The notes: generated by a model not told the origin, from the letters alone. Counted from the stretch's first letter, positions 7,204 to 16,552 are shown. The stretch is 57,737 nucleotides of DNA from CTSoil-075 sp964292325 (GCA_964292325.1 CAXYVG010000010.1:1-57737); one strand, 5' to 3'. Made by a program: numbers and translations.

Positions 7204-8181
7204 TTATACCCGAGGACGAATCGACACATCTCCTGCTAATACTCTTTCTAAACAGGTATCGGTTTGCACTAAGAGCGCACCGTCATCGTCAATATCCATT
7301 GCCATTCCACTAAATTCTCTGCCACTACCTACTACATTCACCTGTTTGCCTAGGGTAACAGAAAGTTCACGCCATTCATCTAGCATCACTGAAAATCCTT
7401 GCCGAACAACTTGTTCATACGCTTGCTCTAATTCCAGCAGTACTGCATTTAATAATAACAACCTAGAAACATTTTGTCCTGTTATAATCGATAACGATGT
7501 AGCAATATCCTGCAGATCATCGGTGAACTCATGCTCTGCAATATTTACATTGATGCCCATACCAATGACCACATGATTAATGGCATCAATTTCTGCACTC
7601 ATTTCCGTAAGAATACCTACGATCTTTTTCCCCTGATACAAAATATCATTAGGCCATTTAATTCCACACTTTACTTTTGTAACACTACGAATCGCCTTAG
7701 TAACCGCTACCGCAGCCATCAGTGTGCATTTAGGAGCATCACAAGGGTTAAATGGCGGACGCAAAACAATCGATAACCAAATACCTTTATTCGCAGGAGA
7801 AAACCACCCTCGTGCTAGTCTCCCTCGCCCGTTATTCTGCTCTTCGGATAATACAATCGTCCCCTCTAGGCAACCTAGGTTTGCTTGTTTCTTAGCTTCA
7901 TTATTGGTAGAATCAAGTTCCGTAAAATAATGAATTTCCTTCTGTCCCAATATCTTAGTACTTGCTGTATCACGAATTTCATAAGGCAATAATAAATCAG
8001 GAAGATTTTTAAGCCGATATCCTCGACGGGGATGGGCCTCAATCTCATAACCTGCCTGTTTTAAGGTCTGCATATGTTTCCAAATAGCAGTCCGGGAAAC
8101 CGCCAATTGTCTGCTAATTTCCTCACCTGATAGATATTCATCCGGATGCTTTCGTAATATATCTAAAATTTTTGTACGCAC
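7204..8181 (-). CDS. birA: Biotin protein ligase / biotin operon repressor
   Basis: A 325-residue bifunctional protein. Residues 1-60 form a winged helix-turn-helix (SGEEISRQLAVSRTAIWKHM). The central ligase domain holds the biotinyl-AMP motif GRGRLARGW (about 118-126) and KWPND (about 176). The C-terminal SH3-like domain ends the protein. It attaches biotin to acceptor carboxylases and, loaded with biotinyl-AMP, represses biotin genes. The start is GTG with AGGAGG 8 bases upstream. The upstream region carries a GTTAAC-N17-GTTAAC pair over the promoter, suggesting autoregulation. No biotin synthesis gene is nearby. Confidence 0.95.
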   Translation of the reverse strand: MRTKILDILRKHPDEYLSGEEISRQLAVSRTAIWKHMQTLKQAGYEIEAHPRRGYRLKNLPDLLLPYEIRDTASTKILGQKEIHYFTELDSTNNEAKKQANLGCLEGTIVLSEEQNNGRGRLARGWFSPANKGIWLSIVLRPPFNPCDAPKCTLMAAVAVTKAIRSVTKVKCGIKWPNDILYQGKKIVGILTEMSAEIDAINHVVIGMGINVNIAEHEFTDDLQDIATSLSIITGQNVSRLLLLNAVLLELEQAYEQVVRQGFSVMLDEWRELSVTLGKQVNVVGSGREFSGMAMDIDDDGALLVQTDTCLERVLAGDVSIRPRV

Positions 8182-8204
8182 GATTCATTCCTCCTAGGGT
8201 CTGC

Positions 8205-8243
8205 GTTAACTCCATAATAATAGTGTCGTTAACATTCTGTCAA
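8205..8243 (-). promoter_or_regulatory. birA promoter with BirA-like operator
   Basis: Minus strand: TTGACA at 8238-8243, an 18-base spacer, TATTAT at 8214-8219. GTTAAC occurs at 8205-8210 and 8228-8233 with 17 bases between, close to the known BirA operator architecture in Firmicutes (two GTTAAC-type half-sites about 16-17 apart). One half-site lies in the spacer. Confidence 0.5.
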
Positions 8244-8314
8244 CTTTATATAATGTTTTTTTCATATAGTATATATACAAAAAACATATTATACTACTTC
8301 TAGAGGTGATATCT

Positions 8315-8992
8315 ATGAGTATAAAAATTTTAGTAGCTGATGACGAAGTCGCGGTTTGTGAAGTCGTCAAACTATACTTAGAGCAAGAGGGCTTTATTGT
8401 ATATACAGCAGAAGACGGAGACCAAGCCCTTGCTATAGAAACACAGGAACGACCCGACTTACTGATTCTTGACGTTATGCTACCTAAATTATCAGGCTGG
8501 GAGCTATGTCAAACCATTACACGTTCCGTTCCGATTATCTTTCTAACTGCGAAAAGTGCCGAAGTCGATAAAATGACAGGATTTTCACTCGGCGCAGATG
8601 ATTATATTACAAAGCCCTTTAGCCCCCGAGAATTAGTAGCAAGGATCAAAGCAGTGCTACGACGTAGCGGTTTATTACAACCAAATGGTACCATACTACT
8701 CTTTAGCGAGTTATCAATCAACGTGGAGAGTCAAAAAGTAGAATGTAATGGAGAAATCGCCCCCTTATCCCCAAATGAATTTCAGCTCTTACTGTTTCTT
8801 GCCCGCCATCCCCACCTACTATTTTCTCGCGAACAACTACTCACTAATATCTGGGGCTACGATTTTGACGGCGATGATCGTACCGTTGATGCAACCATAA
8901 AACGTCTACGCCACAAATTAAATAATGCTAACTATACATATATTCATACAGTGTGGGGTAGAGGATATAAATTTGAGGTTATCGACAAATGA
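8315..8992 (+). CDS. OmpR/PhoB-family response regulator
   Basis: A 225-residue DNA-binding response regulator. The receiver domain (1-120) has the acidic pocket D9-D10, the phosphoacceptor D53, T78 and K100. The C-terminal half is a winged helix ending in the usual HTVWGRGYKFE pattern. I chose ATG 8315, with AGAGGTGA just upstream, over an in-frame GTG three codons earlier. The stop overlaps the kinase start by four bases (ATGA), so translation is coupled. It is divergent from birA. Its likely target is the secreted-protein gene downstream, which carries 11-bp spaced direct repeats in its promoter. Confidence 0.93.
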   Translation: MSIKILVADDEVAVCEVVKLYLEQEGFIVYTAEDGDQALAIETQERPDLLILDVMLPKLSGWELCQTITRSVPIIFLTAKSAEVDKMTGFSLGADDYITKPFSPRELVARIKAVLRRSGLLQPNGTILLFSELSINVESQKVECNGEIAPLSPNEFQLLLFLARHPHLLFSREQLLTNIWGYDFDGDDRTVDATIKRLRHKLNNANYTYIHTVWGRGYKFEVIDK

Positions 8993-10389
8993 TTCGTTCC
9001 ATCTTTAGTAAAATACTCCTTTCTCATATTGCCGTCATTTTAGTCAGTACCATCACGTTAGCACTATTGACCTCTTACCTAATTCGATCTAATGCATCTG
9101 ATGCCAAGCGGCTAGACCTACTTGCCAAGGGAAATGCTGCCATCGAACTCATTAGCCCTGATATTCTTGCTGGGAATCTTCCTACAGATGATACACTCGA
9201 TAATCTAGGCGATCTAACCGGGGGCGCCATTTGGCTGATAAACGAAAATGGTACTGTTATTGCTGGACAACCGGCTCCCGATTGGGCAGCCCATTTTACA
9301 GAAAATGAACAAAAAATCAGTGATCTTTTTACAGGAAACCCTCAGTTATGGACGCGGCCAGCCCCTAATAGTAAGCGTTCTTCCATTACAGTAGCATTAC
9401 CAATCTCTGGCACTCCTACCCCAATGGCAATTTTCTTAGATGCACCAATTCTAAAAGTTAATAAAACAGTATTTGCTACCGAAAGCAGACTATTTTACTC
9501 TCTACTCGTTGGTATTTTTATAGCTATTATTTTCGGTCTACTGATGGCGCGTAGCCTCACCAAACCCATTGCGAATATTAGTCAAGCTGCCCATAAATTT
9601 GCTCAAGGCGACTATAACAGTCGTACTATAGCAACTGGCAGTGATGAGCTTGGCAATCTAGGACGCACTTTTAACACCATGGCCGACTCACTCACACAAA
9701 TCGAGCAGAACCGTCGTAATTTTTTAGCCAATGTATCTCATGAACTCCGAACCCCTATCACCTCAATTCAAGCATTATCAGAAACGATACTAGATGGTCT
9801 AGCACCAAAACCCGAACAACAACAACGCTATCTCACTACAATTGTAGAAGAAAGCAAGCGCCTTAGTCGCCTAATTAATGATTTATTAGATTTATCCCAG
9901 CTAGAATCGGATGAACTTTCTATTGTTTCGCAAGAAATAAATCTAACATCGTGGTTTCAAATTGCTGCCGATAAAATGAAACCATTACTCGCTAAGAAAG
10001 ACCTTTCTTTACTTCTTGATATCCCCACTAATCTGCCAACAGTCCGTGGTGATAGTGACCGTCTTGCTCAAATATGTACCAACCTTATTACCAATGCCGT
10101 CCGCCATGCACCCGAGAACTCTACGATTGATATTACATTATCGAAAGAAGGTTCATATGTAGCAGTAGCGATTAGCGATCATGGGCCCGGTATTTTGCCC
10201 AAAGACCTACCTCATATATGGGATCGATTCTATCGTGGCGATCAATCCCGCGCTCGTAATCAAGGCGGCACAGGACTAGGTCTCGCCATTACAAAAAAAC
10301 TAGTACAAGCGATGGGCGGCGAAATTCTCGTCTATAGTATACCGAATCAAGGAGCAACTTTTACATTTACTTTGCCTATCAACAAATAA
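8989..10389 (+). CDS. Sensor histidine kinase
   Basis: A 466-residue membrane kinase. TM1 covers about residues 8-30, an extracytoplasmic sensor domain 31-165, TM2 about 168-187, and a HAMP domain 188-240. HisKA carries His251 in NVSHELRTP. HATPase has N365/N369, DHGPG at 397-401 and GGTGLGL at 426-432. All catalytic motifs are intact. It overlaps the response regulator by four bases. The sensor domain is not recognised; it contains a short PAS-like GGAIWLINENGTVI stretch. The signal is unknown. Confidence 0.92.
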   Translation: MIRSIFSKILLSHIAVILVSTITLALLTSYLIRSNASDAKRLDLLAKGNAAIELISPDILAGNLPTDDTLDNLGDLTGGAIWLINENGTVIAGQPAPDWAAHFTENEQKISDLFTGNPQLWTRPAPNSKRSSITVALPISGTPTPMAIFLDAPILKVNKTVFATESRLFYSLLVGIFIAIIFGLLMARSLTKPIANISQAAHKFAQGDYNSRTIATGSDELGNLGRTFNTMADSLTQIEQNRRNFLANVSHELRTPITSIQALSETILDGLAPKPEQQQRYLTTIVEESKRLSRLINDLLDLSQLESDELSIVSQEINLTSWFQIAADKMKPLLAKKDLSLLLDIPTNLPTVRGDSDRLAQICTNLITNAVRHAPENSTIDITLSKEGSYVAVAISDHGPGILPKDLPHIWDRFYRGDQSRARNQGGTGLGLAITKKLVQAMGGEILVYSIPNQGATFTFTLPINK

Positions 10390-10399
10390 CACCCATGAC

Positions 10400-10433
10400 T
10401 TGTCATAATTTTGTCATAGTTCCCCTGTATACT
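10400..10433 (+). promoter_or_regulatory. Activator-type promoter of the secreted repeat protein
   Basis: TTGTCAT occurs at 10400-10406 and again at 10411-10417, exactly 11 bases apart, the spacing of OmpR/PhoB-family sites. TATACT at 10428-10433 is preceded by TG. There is no -35 at the normal distance (the second repeat is only 11 bases away), which fits a promoter needing a bound regulator, presumably the adjacent one. Confidence 0.5.
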
Positions 10434-10480
10434 AAGTTTAACAGCAAGTCATGCTGATATAAAATTTAGGGGGAATATTC

Positions 10481-11146
10481 ATGAAAATTTGTTCAAAAAA
10501 AGCAATTACGGCAATGCTTGCGGGAACTTTCATTATGGCAGCTGCAGCTAGTCCATTTATTGCTCAAGCATCTGAAATACAACAACAACCGCCTACCACT
10601 CAAAATCAAAAAATGCAACGACATCAGATAAATCCTGAGCAAGTAGCTAAGCGTTTATCTGCCGATTTTGGCATTGAAAAAGCAACCATTCTTCAATACA
10701 GTGCAAAGGGAGTAAGCTTTAAAGACATTCGAAGGGCTGCCTTCCTCGCCAATACGAGCGGTAAATCATTAGATGATGTCATGAGTTATAAAAAATCTGA
10801 TAATACATGGAAAGATGTCGCCAATACCCTTGGGATTACGAAAGAACAAATGAAAACTGCACATCAAAACATGATGGTTAACCGCTTAACTCAAAGAACA
10901 GGTATCGATAAACAAACCGCTTTAGACTTACTCCAACAGGGCTATCATCCACGAGATATTAGCATCGCAAACAAACTAGCCACCAGTTCCAATAAACCAA
11001 TTATCGAAGTATTATCCTTAAAAAAGATTAACAATCGTTGGTCCGATGTAGCCACCACATTAGGTGTTGATAAAGAAGCTTTAAAAAGCAATGGCCACCA
11101 AATGAGACATGGCTTTGAACCTAGAGGACACCACCAAAAAATCTGA
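10481..11146 (+). CDS. Secreted helical protein with two tandem repeats, unknown function
   Basis: A 221-residue protein with a clear signal peptide (basic start, hydrophobic core, cleavage near AQA30). The mature part holds two related units of about 70 residues, roughly 57-127 and 135-203. Both show the same order: FGI/TGI-EKAT/DKQT, then FKDIRRA/PRDISIA, then a hydroxy-rich turn, then NTWKDVANTLGITKEQ/NRWSDVATTLGVDKEA. Histidines and glycine are enriched in the C-terminal tail. The start is ATG after a GGGGGA ribosome site. It lies 91 bases after the histidine kinase, with its own activator-type promoter, so it is the probable output of that two-component system. An envelope stress or metal-related role is possible but unproven. 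Confidence 0.75.
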   Translation: MKICSKKAITAMLAGTFIMAAAASPFIAQASEIQQQPPTTQNQKMQRHQINPEQVAKRLSADFGIEKATILQYSAKGVSFKDIRRAAFLANTSGKSLDDVMSYKKSDNTWKDVANTLGITKEQMKTAHQNMMVNRLTQRTGIDKQTALDLLQQGYHPRDISIANKLATSSNKPIIEVLSLKKINNRWSDVATTLGVDKEALKSNGHQMRHGFEPRGHHQKI

Positions 11147-11165
11147 AACTAAATGTACTTTCTAT

Positions 11166-11214
11166 TGTAATAACAAAAGACTTGGCTTTTTATGCCAAGT
11201 CTTTTGTTATTACA
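11166..11214. terminator. Bidirectional terminator, 21-bp perfect stem
   Basis: A perfect 21-bp inverted repeat (11166-11186 and 11194-11214) around a 7-base loop separates two convergent genes. The right arm contains the stop codon of the asparaginase gene. It ends transcription from both sides. Confidence 0.8.
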
Positions 11215-12199
11215 ACGTCGATTCCACTGTACCAATCACATCACCACGATGATTTTTTAATATCGGTGGAAAATGTTTAAGCAGTTCTTGATGTTCTGCT
11301 TCCGATATTAAATCTAACTTTTTGAGTATCGCGATCCCAGCAGGAGCGACTGCCCGATAGCTGCCATCATCAATTTTAAAAGTAATACCTAACCCATCCG
11401 TTGCCAAACAATATAATGCTTCCGCACCAATTTTAGCTAAAATACGACCTTGGGTTATATCCATCAACACCGTATCAAAACGTTTGCTGCCTGCTACTAC
11501 TTGAGGATACTTAAGCATAGCATCTCGGATGGTACGAACAACGTTCTCTCCCTCTCCCCAACAGCCTTGCTCCGGTTTCGATAGACGAGCATAAGCCCAA
11601 GCCATATTATACAAAGGAAGGTAAAAGACTGGCACACCACAGCCATCAATCCCCGTATCCACTTGATCTTTTCTTAAATTAGCAGCATCAGCTACAGCCT
11701 GATGCATTAATTGTTGCACTGGATGTCCGAGTTCCGTATAACCTTCAATAACTGCTTTAAGCATCGTTGCCAATGCCAGCATACCGCTATGTTTTCCGGA
11801 ACAAGCATTATGTACCGCTTCATAAGGTTTTTGTTGCACCATTAATTCTTTTGCCACTTTACTACTCATCGGCTTTGCTGGTCCACAATCCAAAGCACCA
11901 ATCGTTAAACCGATTTTATTCAAGATACTATGTGCCAATTCAACATGCCGCGCTTCGCCACTATGGGAAGATACCATAAAAGCAACTTCTTCACTTGTTA
12001 TACCAAAAGCATCCATACCACCTCGTAATAGAAAGGGCATCAATTGAAATGGTTTAGCTGCTGAACGCCAAAACATAGGCCTTGCACTCTCACCAAATTC
12101 CCAAACATTTTTGCCATTTACATCTACTACTGCGATATCAGCACGATGTCTACTTTCAACCTTACCACCGCGAGTATATTGCAATAAGATTTCGCTCAT
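11210..12199 (-). CDS. L-asparaginase II, rhizobial type (Asparaginase_II family)
   Basis: A 329-residue protein of the family related to Rhizobium etli thermolabile asparaginase, unrelated to the E. coli AnsA/AnsB fold. It hydrolyses L-asparagine to aspartate and ammonia. Family motifs seen: RSAAKPFQ (45-52), SSHSGE (77-82) and HNACSGKHSGML (about 131-142), which include the proposed serine/lysine/cysteine active-site residues. There is no signal peptide, so it is cytoplasmic. The ATG start has GGAGGTGG upstream. It has its own promoter at 12227-12254 and is convergent with the secreted repeat protein. It is not part of the Bacillus cluster around ftsH, so it is an insertion. Confidence 0.9.
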   Translation of the reverse strand: MSEILLQYTRGGKVESRHRADIAVVDVNGKNVWEFGESARPMFWRSAAKPFQLMPFLLRGGMDAFGITSEEVAFMVSSHSGEARHVELAHSILNKIGLTIGALDCGPAKPMSSKVAKELMVQQKPYEAVHNACSGKHSGMLALATMLKAVIEGYTELGHPVQQLMHQAVADAANLRKDQVDTGIDGCGVPVFYLPLYNMAWAYARLSKPEQGCWGEGENVVRTIRDAMLKYPQVVAGSKRFDTVLMDITQGRILAKIGAEALYCLATDGLGITFKIDDGSYRAVAPAGIAILKKLDLISEAEHQELLKHFPPILKNHRGDVIGTVESTL

Positions 12200-12226
12200 C
12201 TACGCCACCTCCAATTCAATATCTAT

Positions 12227-12254
12227 ATTATATAGGATTATCCCAAATTCGCAA
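12227..12254 (-). promoter_or_regulatory. Sigma-A promoter for the asparaginase gene
   Basis: TTGCGA at 12249-12254, a 16-base spacer and perfect TATAAT at 12227-12232 on the minus strand. Confidence 0.55.
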
Positions 12255-12280
12255 CTATTTGTTAGTGAAAACCAGCAATG

Positions 12281-12310
12281 CAAAAGGGCAGGTTTGCACC
12301 TGCCCTTTTG
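12281..12310 (-). terminator. Terminator after ftsH
   Basis: A 13-bp perfect stem with a 4-base loop, GC-rich at its centre (AGGGCAGGT / ACCTGCCCT), directly after the ftsH stop. The stem ends in TTTTG on the minus strand. Confidence 0.75.
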
Positions 12311-12313
12311 AGC

Positions 12314-14203
12314 TTACGAACGTGAAATATATACGATTTTAGGTGCAGATTGATTATCGTCGTTAGACTCATCATTCTTAGTAAGAACTATTTTTTCTGA
12401 CCCATTTAAAATTTTACCATGAGCCAATAATTCTTCTAGTTCTCCACCCTCTAATGTTTCGCGCTCAATAAGAGCTTCTGCAATTAAGTGAAGTTTATCA
12501 ATATTCTCAACAAGCATTGCTTCCGTTTTGACATAGGCACCACTAACTAGAGTATGTACCTCTTTGTCAATCGCAGATGCTACTTCTTCACCATAATTAC
12601 GATCACGAGAAATATCTCTGCCTAAAAATACTTGTTGTTCTTGGCGGTGACCAAACGTAACAGGACCTAACGTTTCACTCATACCATATTCAGTAACCAT
12701 TTTACGTGCCAACGAAGTTACACGTTCTAAATCATTCTGAGCACCAGTACTGATTTCTTTAAGAACTACAGCTTCAGCCACACGGCCTCCCAATAGTACT
12801 CGTAGTTGTTCTGATAATTCTGTACGCGTCGCATAATAACGATCTTCCTTTGGTAGCATTAATGTATAACCACCAGCCCGTCCCCGGGGAATAATAGATA
12901 CTTTATGCACTGGATCCGTATTATCAAGAAGCATCCCTACTAAAGCATGACCAGCTTCATGATATGCGGTAAGTTTTTTCTCATTGTCACTGATCACTTT
13001 ACTTTTACGTTCTGGTCCAGCGACAACACGTTCTACCGATTCTTCCATTTCAGGCATATCAATCCGTTTTTTATTGCGGCGAGCTGTTAATAATGCTGCC
13101 TCATTCACTAAATTGCTAAGATCAGCACCCGTAAAGCCCGGTGTACGACGTGCTAACACCTCTAGACTTACTTCCTTCGATACTGGTTTGCCTTTAATAT
13201 GAACTTTTAATATTTCCAAACGGCCTTTTACATCCGGTTTGTCAACAACAATCTGCCTGTCAAAACGTCCTGGACGGAGTAATGCCGGATCCAGAATATC
13301 TGGTCGATTGGTTGCAGCAATAATAATGATCCCTTCATTAACACCAAAGCCATCCATCTCTACTAACAGTTGGTTCAAAGTCTGTTCACGTTCATCATGA
13401 CCGCCACCTAGACCAGCCCCACGTTGACGCCCTACAGCATCAATCTCATCAATAAATACAATACACGGTGCACTTTTCTTAGCTTGTTCAAATAAATCCC
13501 GGACCCTAGAAGCCCCGACACCAACAAACATCTCTACAAAATCAGATCCACTAATACTAAAAAATGGTACTCCTGATTCTCCAGCCACCGCCCGTGCCAA
13601 AAGAGTTTTACCTGTACCCGGAGGTCCAAATAATAACACACCTTTTGGAATCCGTGCACCTACATCATTAAATTTCTTAGGATTTTTCAGAAATTCTACA
13701 ACTTCCTCTAACTCTTGTTTCGCCTCTTCGGCCCCAGCCATATCAGCAAATGTCACCTTAACCTTATCATCGGTATGAAGCTTAGCCCTACTTTTACCAA
13801 AAGACATCACTTTATTACCGCCACCCTGCGTCTGTTGCATAATAAAAAACCAAACTCCAATTAAAAGCAACATTGGCAAAATAGATGAAAAAATCGTTGT
13901 CCACCATGGTGGTGTTGGCGGTTGCTCAGCCCTGATATCTACTTTCTTGTCCCGCAATGTATTAATAAGCGTAGGGTCATTTGGCGTAATTGTAGTAAAT
14001 TCTGTACCATCCGTAAGTTTACCACGAATATTATTATCTACTACTGTTACCCCCTGAACCTTCTGCTCCTCAATTTGATTTAAAAACTGAGTATAGCTAA
14101 TGTCCTGCTTATTGGTAGTGCGCGAGGAATAATAATCAATTATCGATATCGCAATAATGATAATTAACAAATAAAAACTTACATTTCGAAAAAACTTATT
14201 CAA
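12314..14203 (-). CDS. ftsH: ATP-dependent zinc metalloprotease FtsH
   Basis: A 629-residue hexameric membrane protease that degrades misassembled membrane proteins and regulatory proteins. Two TM segments (about 5-22 and 100-120) flank a small external domain. The AAA+ domain has Walker A GPPGTGKT and Walker B IVFIDEID, and the arginine-finger region RPGRFD follows. The protease domain has the zinc site HEAGH. The length is normal. I place the start at TTG 14203, where GAGGAGGG is about 6 bases upstream, rather than at an ATG nine codons earlier that would include the ribosome site. A good promoter lies at 14310-14338. It follows hpt, as in Bacillus. Confidence 0.97.
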   Translation of the reverse strand: MNKFFRNVSFYLLIIIIAISIIDYYSSRTTNKQDISYTQFLNQIEEQKVQGVTVVDNNIRGKLTDGTEFTTITPNDPTLINTLRDKKVDIRAEQPPTPPWWTTIFSSILPMLLLIGVWFFIMQQTQGGGNKVMSFGKSRAKLHTDDKVKVTFADMAGAEEAKQELEEVVEFLKNPKKFNDVGARIPKGVLLFGPPGTGKTLLARAVAGESGVPFFSISGSDFVEMFVGVGASRVRDLFEQAKKSAPCIVFIDEIDAVGRQRGAGLGGGHDEREQTLNQLLVEMDGFGVNEGIIIIAATNRPDILDPALLRPGRFDRQIVVDKPDVKGRLEILKVHIKGKPVSKEVSLEVLARRTPGFTGADLSNLVNEAALLTARRNKKRIDMPEMEESVERVVAGPERKSKVISDNEKKLTAYHEAGHALVGMLLDNTDPVHKVSIIPRGRAGGYTLMLPKEDRYYATRTELSEQLRVLLGGRVAEAVVLKEISTGAQNDLERVTSLARKMVTEYGMSETLGPVTFGHRQEQQVFLGRDISRDRNYGEEVASAIDKEVHTLVSGAYVKTEAMLVENIDKLHLIAEALIERETLEGGELEELLAHGKILNGSEKIVLTKNDESNDDNQSAPKIVYISRS

Positions 14204-14309
14204 AGTAGCCCTCCTCTCACTGGAGCACAAATAGCTATAAGCACATTAGAAAAAAATGTCCATTTTCTTTTATGGGCACTCTAATAACCTTTGGCCTCCA
14301 TAGAAAATT

Positions 14310-14338
14310 ATTATACCATTAAACCTTATAATTCACAA
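14310..14338 (-). promoter_or_regulatory. Sigma-A promoter for ftsH
   Basis: TTGTGA at 14333-14338, a 17-base spacer, and perfect TATAAT at 14310-14315 with an extended TGG in front, on the minus strand. The leader is about 100 bases. Confidence 0.65.
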
Positions 14339-14357
14339 TAAAATTGAATCATTAAAA

Positions 14358-14897
14358 TTAGTCACTATAAACCTCAGGTTTCAATACACCAATGAACGGT
14401 AAATTACGATATTTCTCTGCATAATCAAGACCATAACCCACAACAAAAAAATCTGGTACAGTAAAGCCATTATAGGCAATTTTCACATCTACTTTACGTC
14501 GATCAGGCTTATTCAAAAGAGTACATATTTGAATACTCGCTGGTTTACGTGACTTAAGATTTTCCACCAAATAATTCAACGTCAAACCGGAGTCAATAAT
14601 ATCCTCTACAACTAAAATATGCTTTCCTACTACATCTTCATCAAGGTCTTTTAAAATTCGTACTACCCCGCTAGAATTCGTACCTACGCCATAACTAGAT
14701 ACTGCCATAAAATCAATGGCAACAGGCACTTTTATAGCTCTGGCTAAATCAGCCATAAAGATAACAGCCCCGCGTAGCACTCCAATCATTAAAATTTCCT
14801 TTCCCTGATAATCAGCTGTAATCTCTGCTCCCATTTCGCTAATTCTTGCCGCCAACTGTTCTTCACTTAATAAAACCCTTTCTACATCATTAAGCAC
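14358..14897 (-). CDS. hpt: Hypoxanthine phosphoribosyltransferase
   Basis: A 179-residue purine salvage enzyme that converts hypoxanthine or guanine plus PRPP to IMP or GMP. The PRPP-binding motif VVEDIIDSGLT is near residues 96-106. The flexible-loop region MAVSSYG and the purine-binding region PDFFVVGYGLDY are intact. The start is GTG with AGGAGG 7 bases upstream. It sits between tilS and ftsH, the conserved Firmicute order in which tilS and hpt are coupled. Confidence 0.96.
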   Translation of the reverse strand: MLNDVERVLLSEEQLAARISEMGAEITADYQGKEILMIGVLRGAVIFMADLARAIKVPVAIDFMAVSSYGVGTNSSGVVRILKDLDEDVVGKHILVVEDIIDSGLTLNYLVENLKSRKPASIQICTLLNKPDRRKVDVKIAYNGFTVPDFFVVGYGLDYAEKYRNLPFIGVLKPEVYSD

Positions 14898-14955
14898 GAT
14901 TGTTCCTCCTATTTATTATATATAATATGTAATAAAAAAATTCAATCTACTGTTA

Positions 14956-16353
14956 TTATTTCATTGTTTTTTGCTTTATCTTGTTAATTGTTATTTTTAG
15001 GATTTTTTTCGTATCATCTGTTATCTTTCCAACCTCAGACTGACGATACCCTGCTACCCAAATAATATCATTGCGATCACAGATAATGGGCGTACTATCA
15101 CGCACTTGTCTAGGTACCTTAAGATCAATGAAAAATTTTTTCAGCTTTTTTGTTCCAGTAAAACCTAATGGCTGGAATCTATCCCCATCTCGGCGTATAC
15201 GCACAAACAAAGGTGTCGATAATGCTAACCAATCGAATATACCCACGCAAGGCTGAGCTGTACAATTTACTTGCTCTATGATCTCAGTCGTAAGTGAAAT
15301 TCCGAGTTCAGTAATCATAGTAATACCTGGCACTGCCAATTCCTGTCCTGCATAATGAATTTGGGGCGGTACAGGGGTATGTCGACTTATATATAGTCCA
15401 TCATAACTTTTGCAAGCTACCAACCCAGCCGGGAGCTGAACAACACTGCCTACAGTACCATTAGAAAGTAATTCTAATACAGTTTCCACATGATCAAAAC
15501 TGATTCCCACTAAAGAGCCCTGCGTTTTTTCAATCGCCATACGAATGATTTCACGTTTTACAGCAATATGTATTGACTTTATTTTTGCCGCAATCATAAC
15601 TATGCCTTCAGACTGTTCGGCAGTGACCTCAGACCATATCTCATTTGCTGTAGTTTGAATAAAATCATGTTCATCTCCAACAATCGTCGCACTGCGGCAA
15701 AGAGCATCTTTAATTGCAACATTAAACTTTTTTTCTAGTTCTGGTAAAAGGTCAATTCGAATGCGATTTCGCAAATAATTCGTTTTGAGATTCGAACTAT
15801 CAAACCGTGGTTCTAAATGATAAGTTTCACAATAGGCAGTAATTTCTGCCCTTGTCACAGACAATAATGGGCGAATAATATTATGATTGATCGGTTGTAT
15901 CCCTCTAATACCTACACTGCCTGCTCCTCTTAGAATATGTAATAACACCGTTTCCGCTTGGTCATCACGATGGTGTCCTGTTGCTATCTTCGCACCGCCT
16001 AGTTTCTCTGTAACACTTTGTAAATACTGATAACGAACCACTCGTGCAGCATCCGAACCAGATAGTCCTGACTCTTTTATAAACTTCGGTACGTCAATTG
16101 CAGTATGAAAACATGGAATACCATGTTGCTGGCAAAAATCAACGACAAAATCCGCCTCCGCAGCAGATTCAAGACCGCGAAACATATGATCCAGATGAGC
16201 TGCAAATACACTAATATTATATTCTAAACAAAATCCATTAAAAATATGTAATAAGGCTAAGGAATCCGGTCCGCCTGAACAAGCTACTACTATTTTGTCT
16301 CCTGCACTTAGCATTTTACTACGATCTATCAACGCTTTCACTTTTGTCAACAT
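14956..16353 (-). CDS. tilS: tRNA(Ile)-lysidine synthase
   Basis: A 465-residue N-type ATP pyrophosphatase that modifies the wobble cytidine of tRNA-Ile(CAU) to lysidine, allowing AUA decoding. The P-loop SGGPDS lies at 26-31, followed by AAHLDH and the GHHRDDQAETVLLHILRG region. The C-terminal substrate-binding domain is present (RIRRDGDRF...KKLKKFFID). I start it at ATG 16353 with GGGAGA 11 bases upstream; the open frame extends 59 codons further but that part has no TilS similarity. It is essential. Its position between spoIIE and hpt is the Bacillus order. Confidence 0.95.
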   Translation of the reverse strand: MLTKVKALIDRSKMLSAGDKIVVACSGGPDSLALLHIFNGFCLEYNISVFAAHLDHMFRGLESAAEADFVVDFCQQHGIPCFHTAIDVPKFIKESGLSGSDAARVVRYQYLQSVTEKLGGAKIATGHHRDDQAETVLLHILRGAGSVGIRGIQPINHNIIRPLLSVTRAEITAYCETYHLEPRFDSSNLKTNYLRNRIRIDLLPELEKKFNVAIKDALCRSATIVGDEHDFIQTTANEIWSEVTAEQSEGIVMIAAKIKSIHIAVKREIIRMAIEKTQGSLVGISFDHVETVLELLSNGTVGSVVQLPAGLVACKSYDGLYISRHTPVPPQIHYAGQELAVPGITMITELGISLTTEIIEQVNCTAQPCVGIFDWLALSTPLFVRIRRDGDRFQPLGFTGTKKLKKFFIDLKVPRQVRDSTPIICDRNDIIWVAGYRQSEVGKITDDTKKILKITINKIKQKTMK

Positions 16354-16552
16354 CCTGCAAACTTCTCCCATCTTATAATCTAAGCAAGCATTGTAGAACT
16401 CACAAAATGCAGTGCCACCTATCCATACCTCAAATATTTCTACCTTAACTTTTATTCTCTTGAGCCACAATATTTTCCTGCAACATATTTGCAAAAAATA
16501 AAAAGTAATAGAAGTGGCTATTATATACACTCTATTACCTGTTTATCTTTTC

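Noticed and set aside
10395..10406. Palindrome ATGACTTGTCAT as the main operator
   Set aside because: It is short; the 11-base direct repeat of TTGTCAT explains the site better for an OmpR-type regulator.
12618..12642. Inverted repeat or phage attachment site within ftsH
   Set aside because: No integrase, tRNA or duplicated att sequence is visible anywhere in the window.
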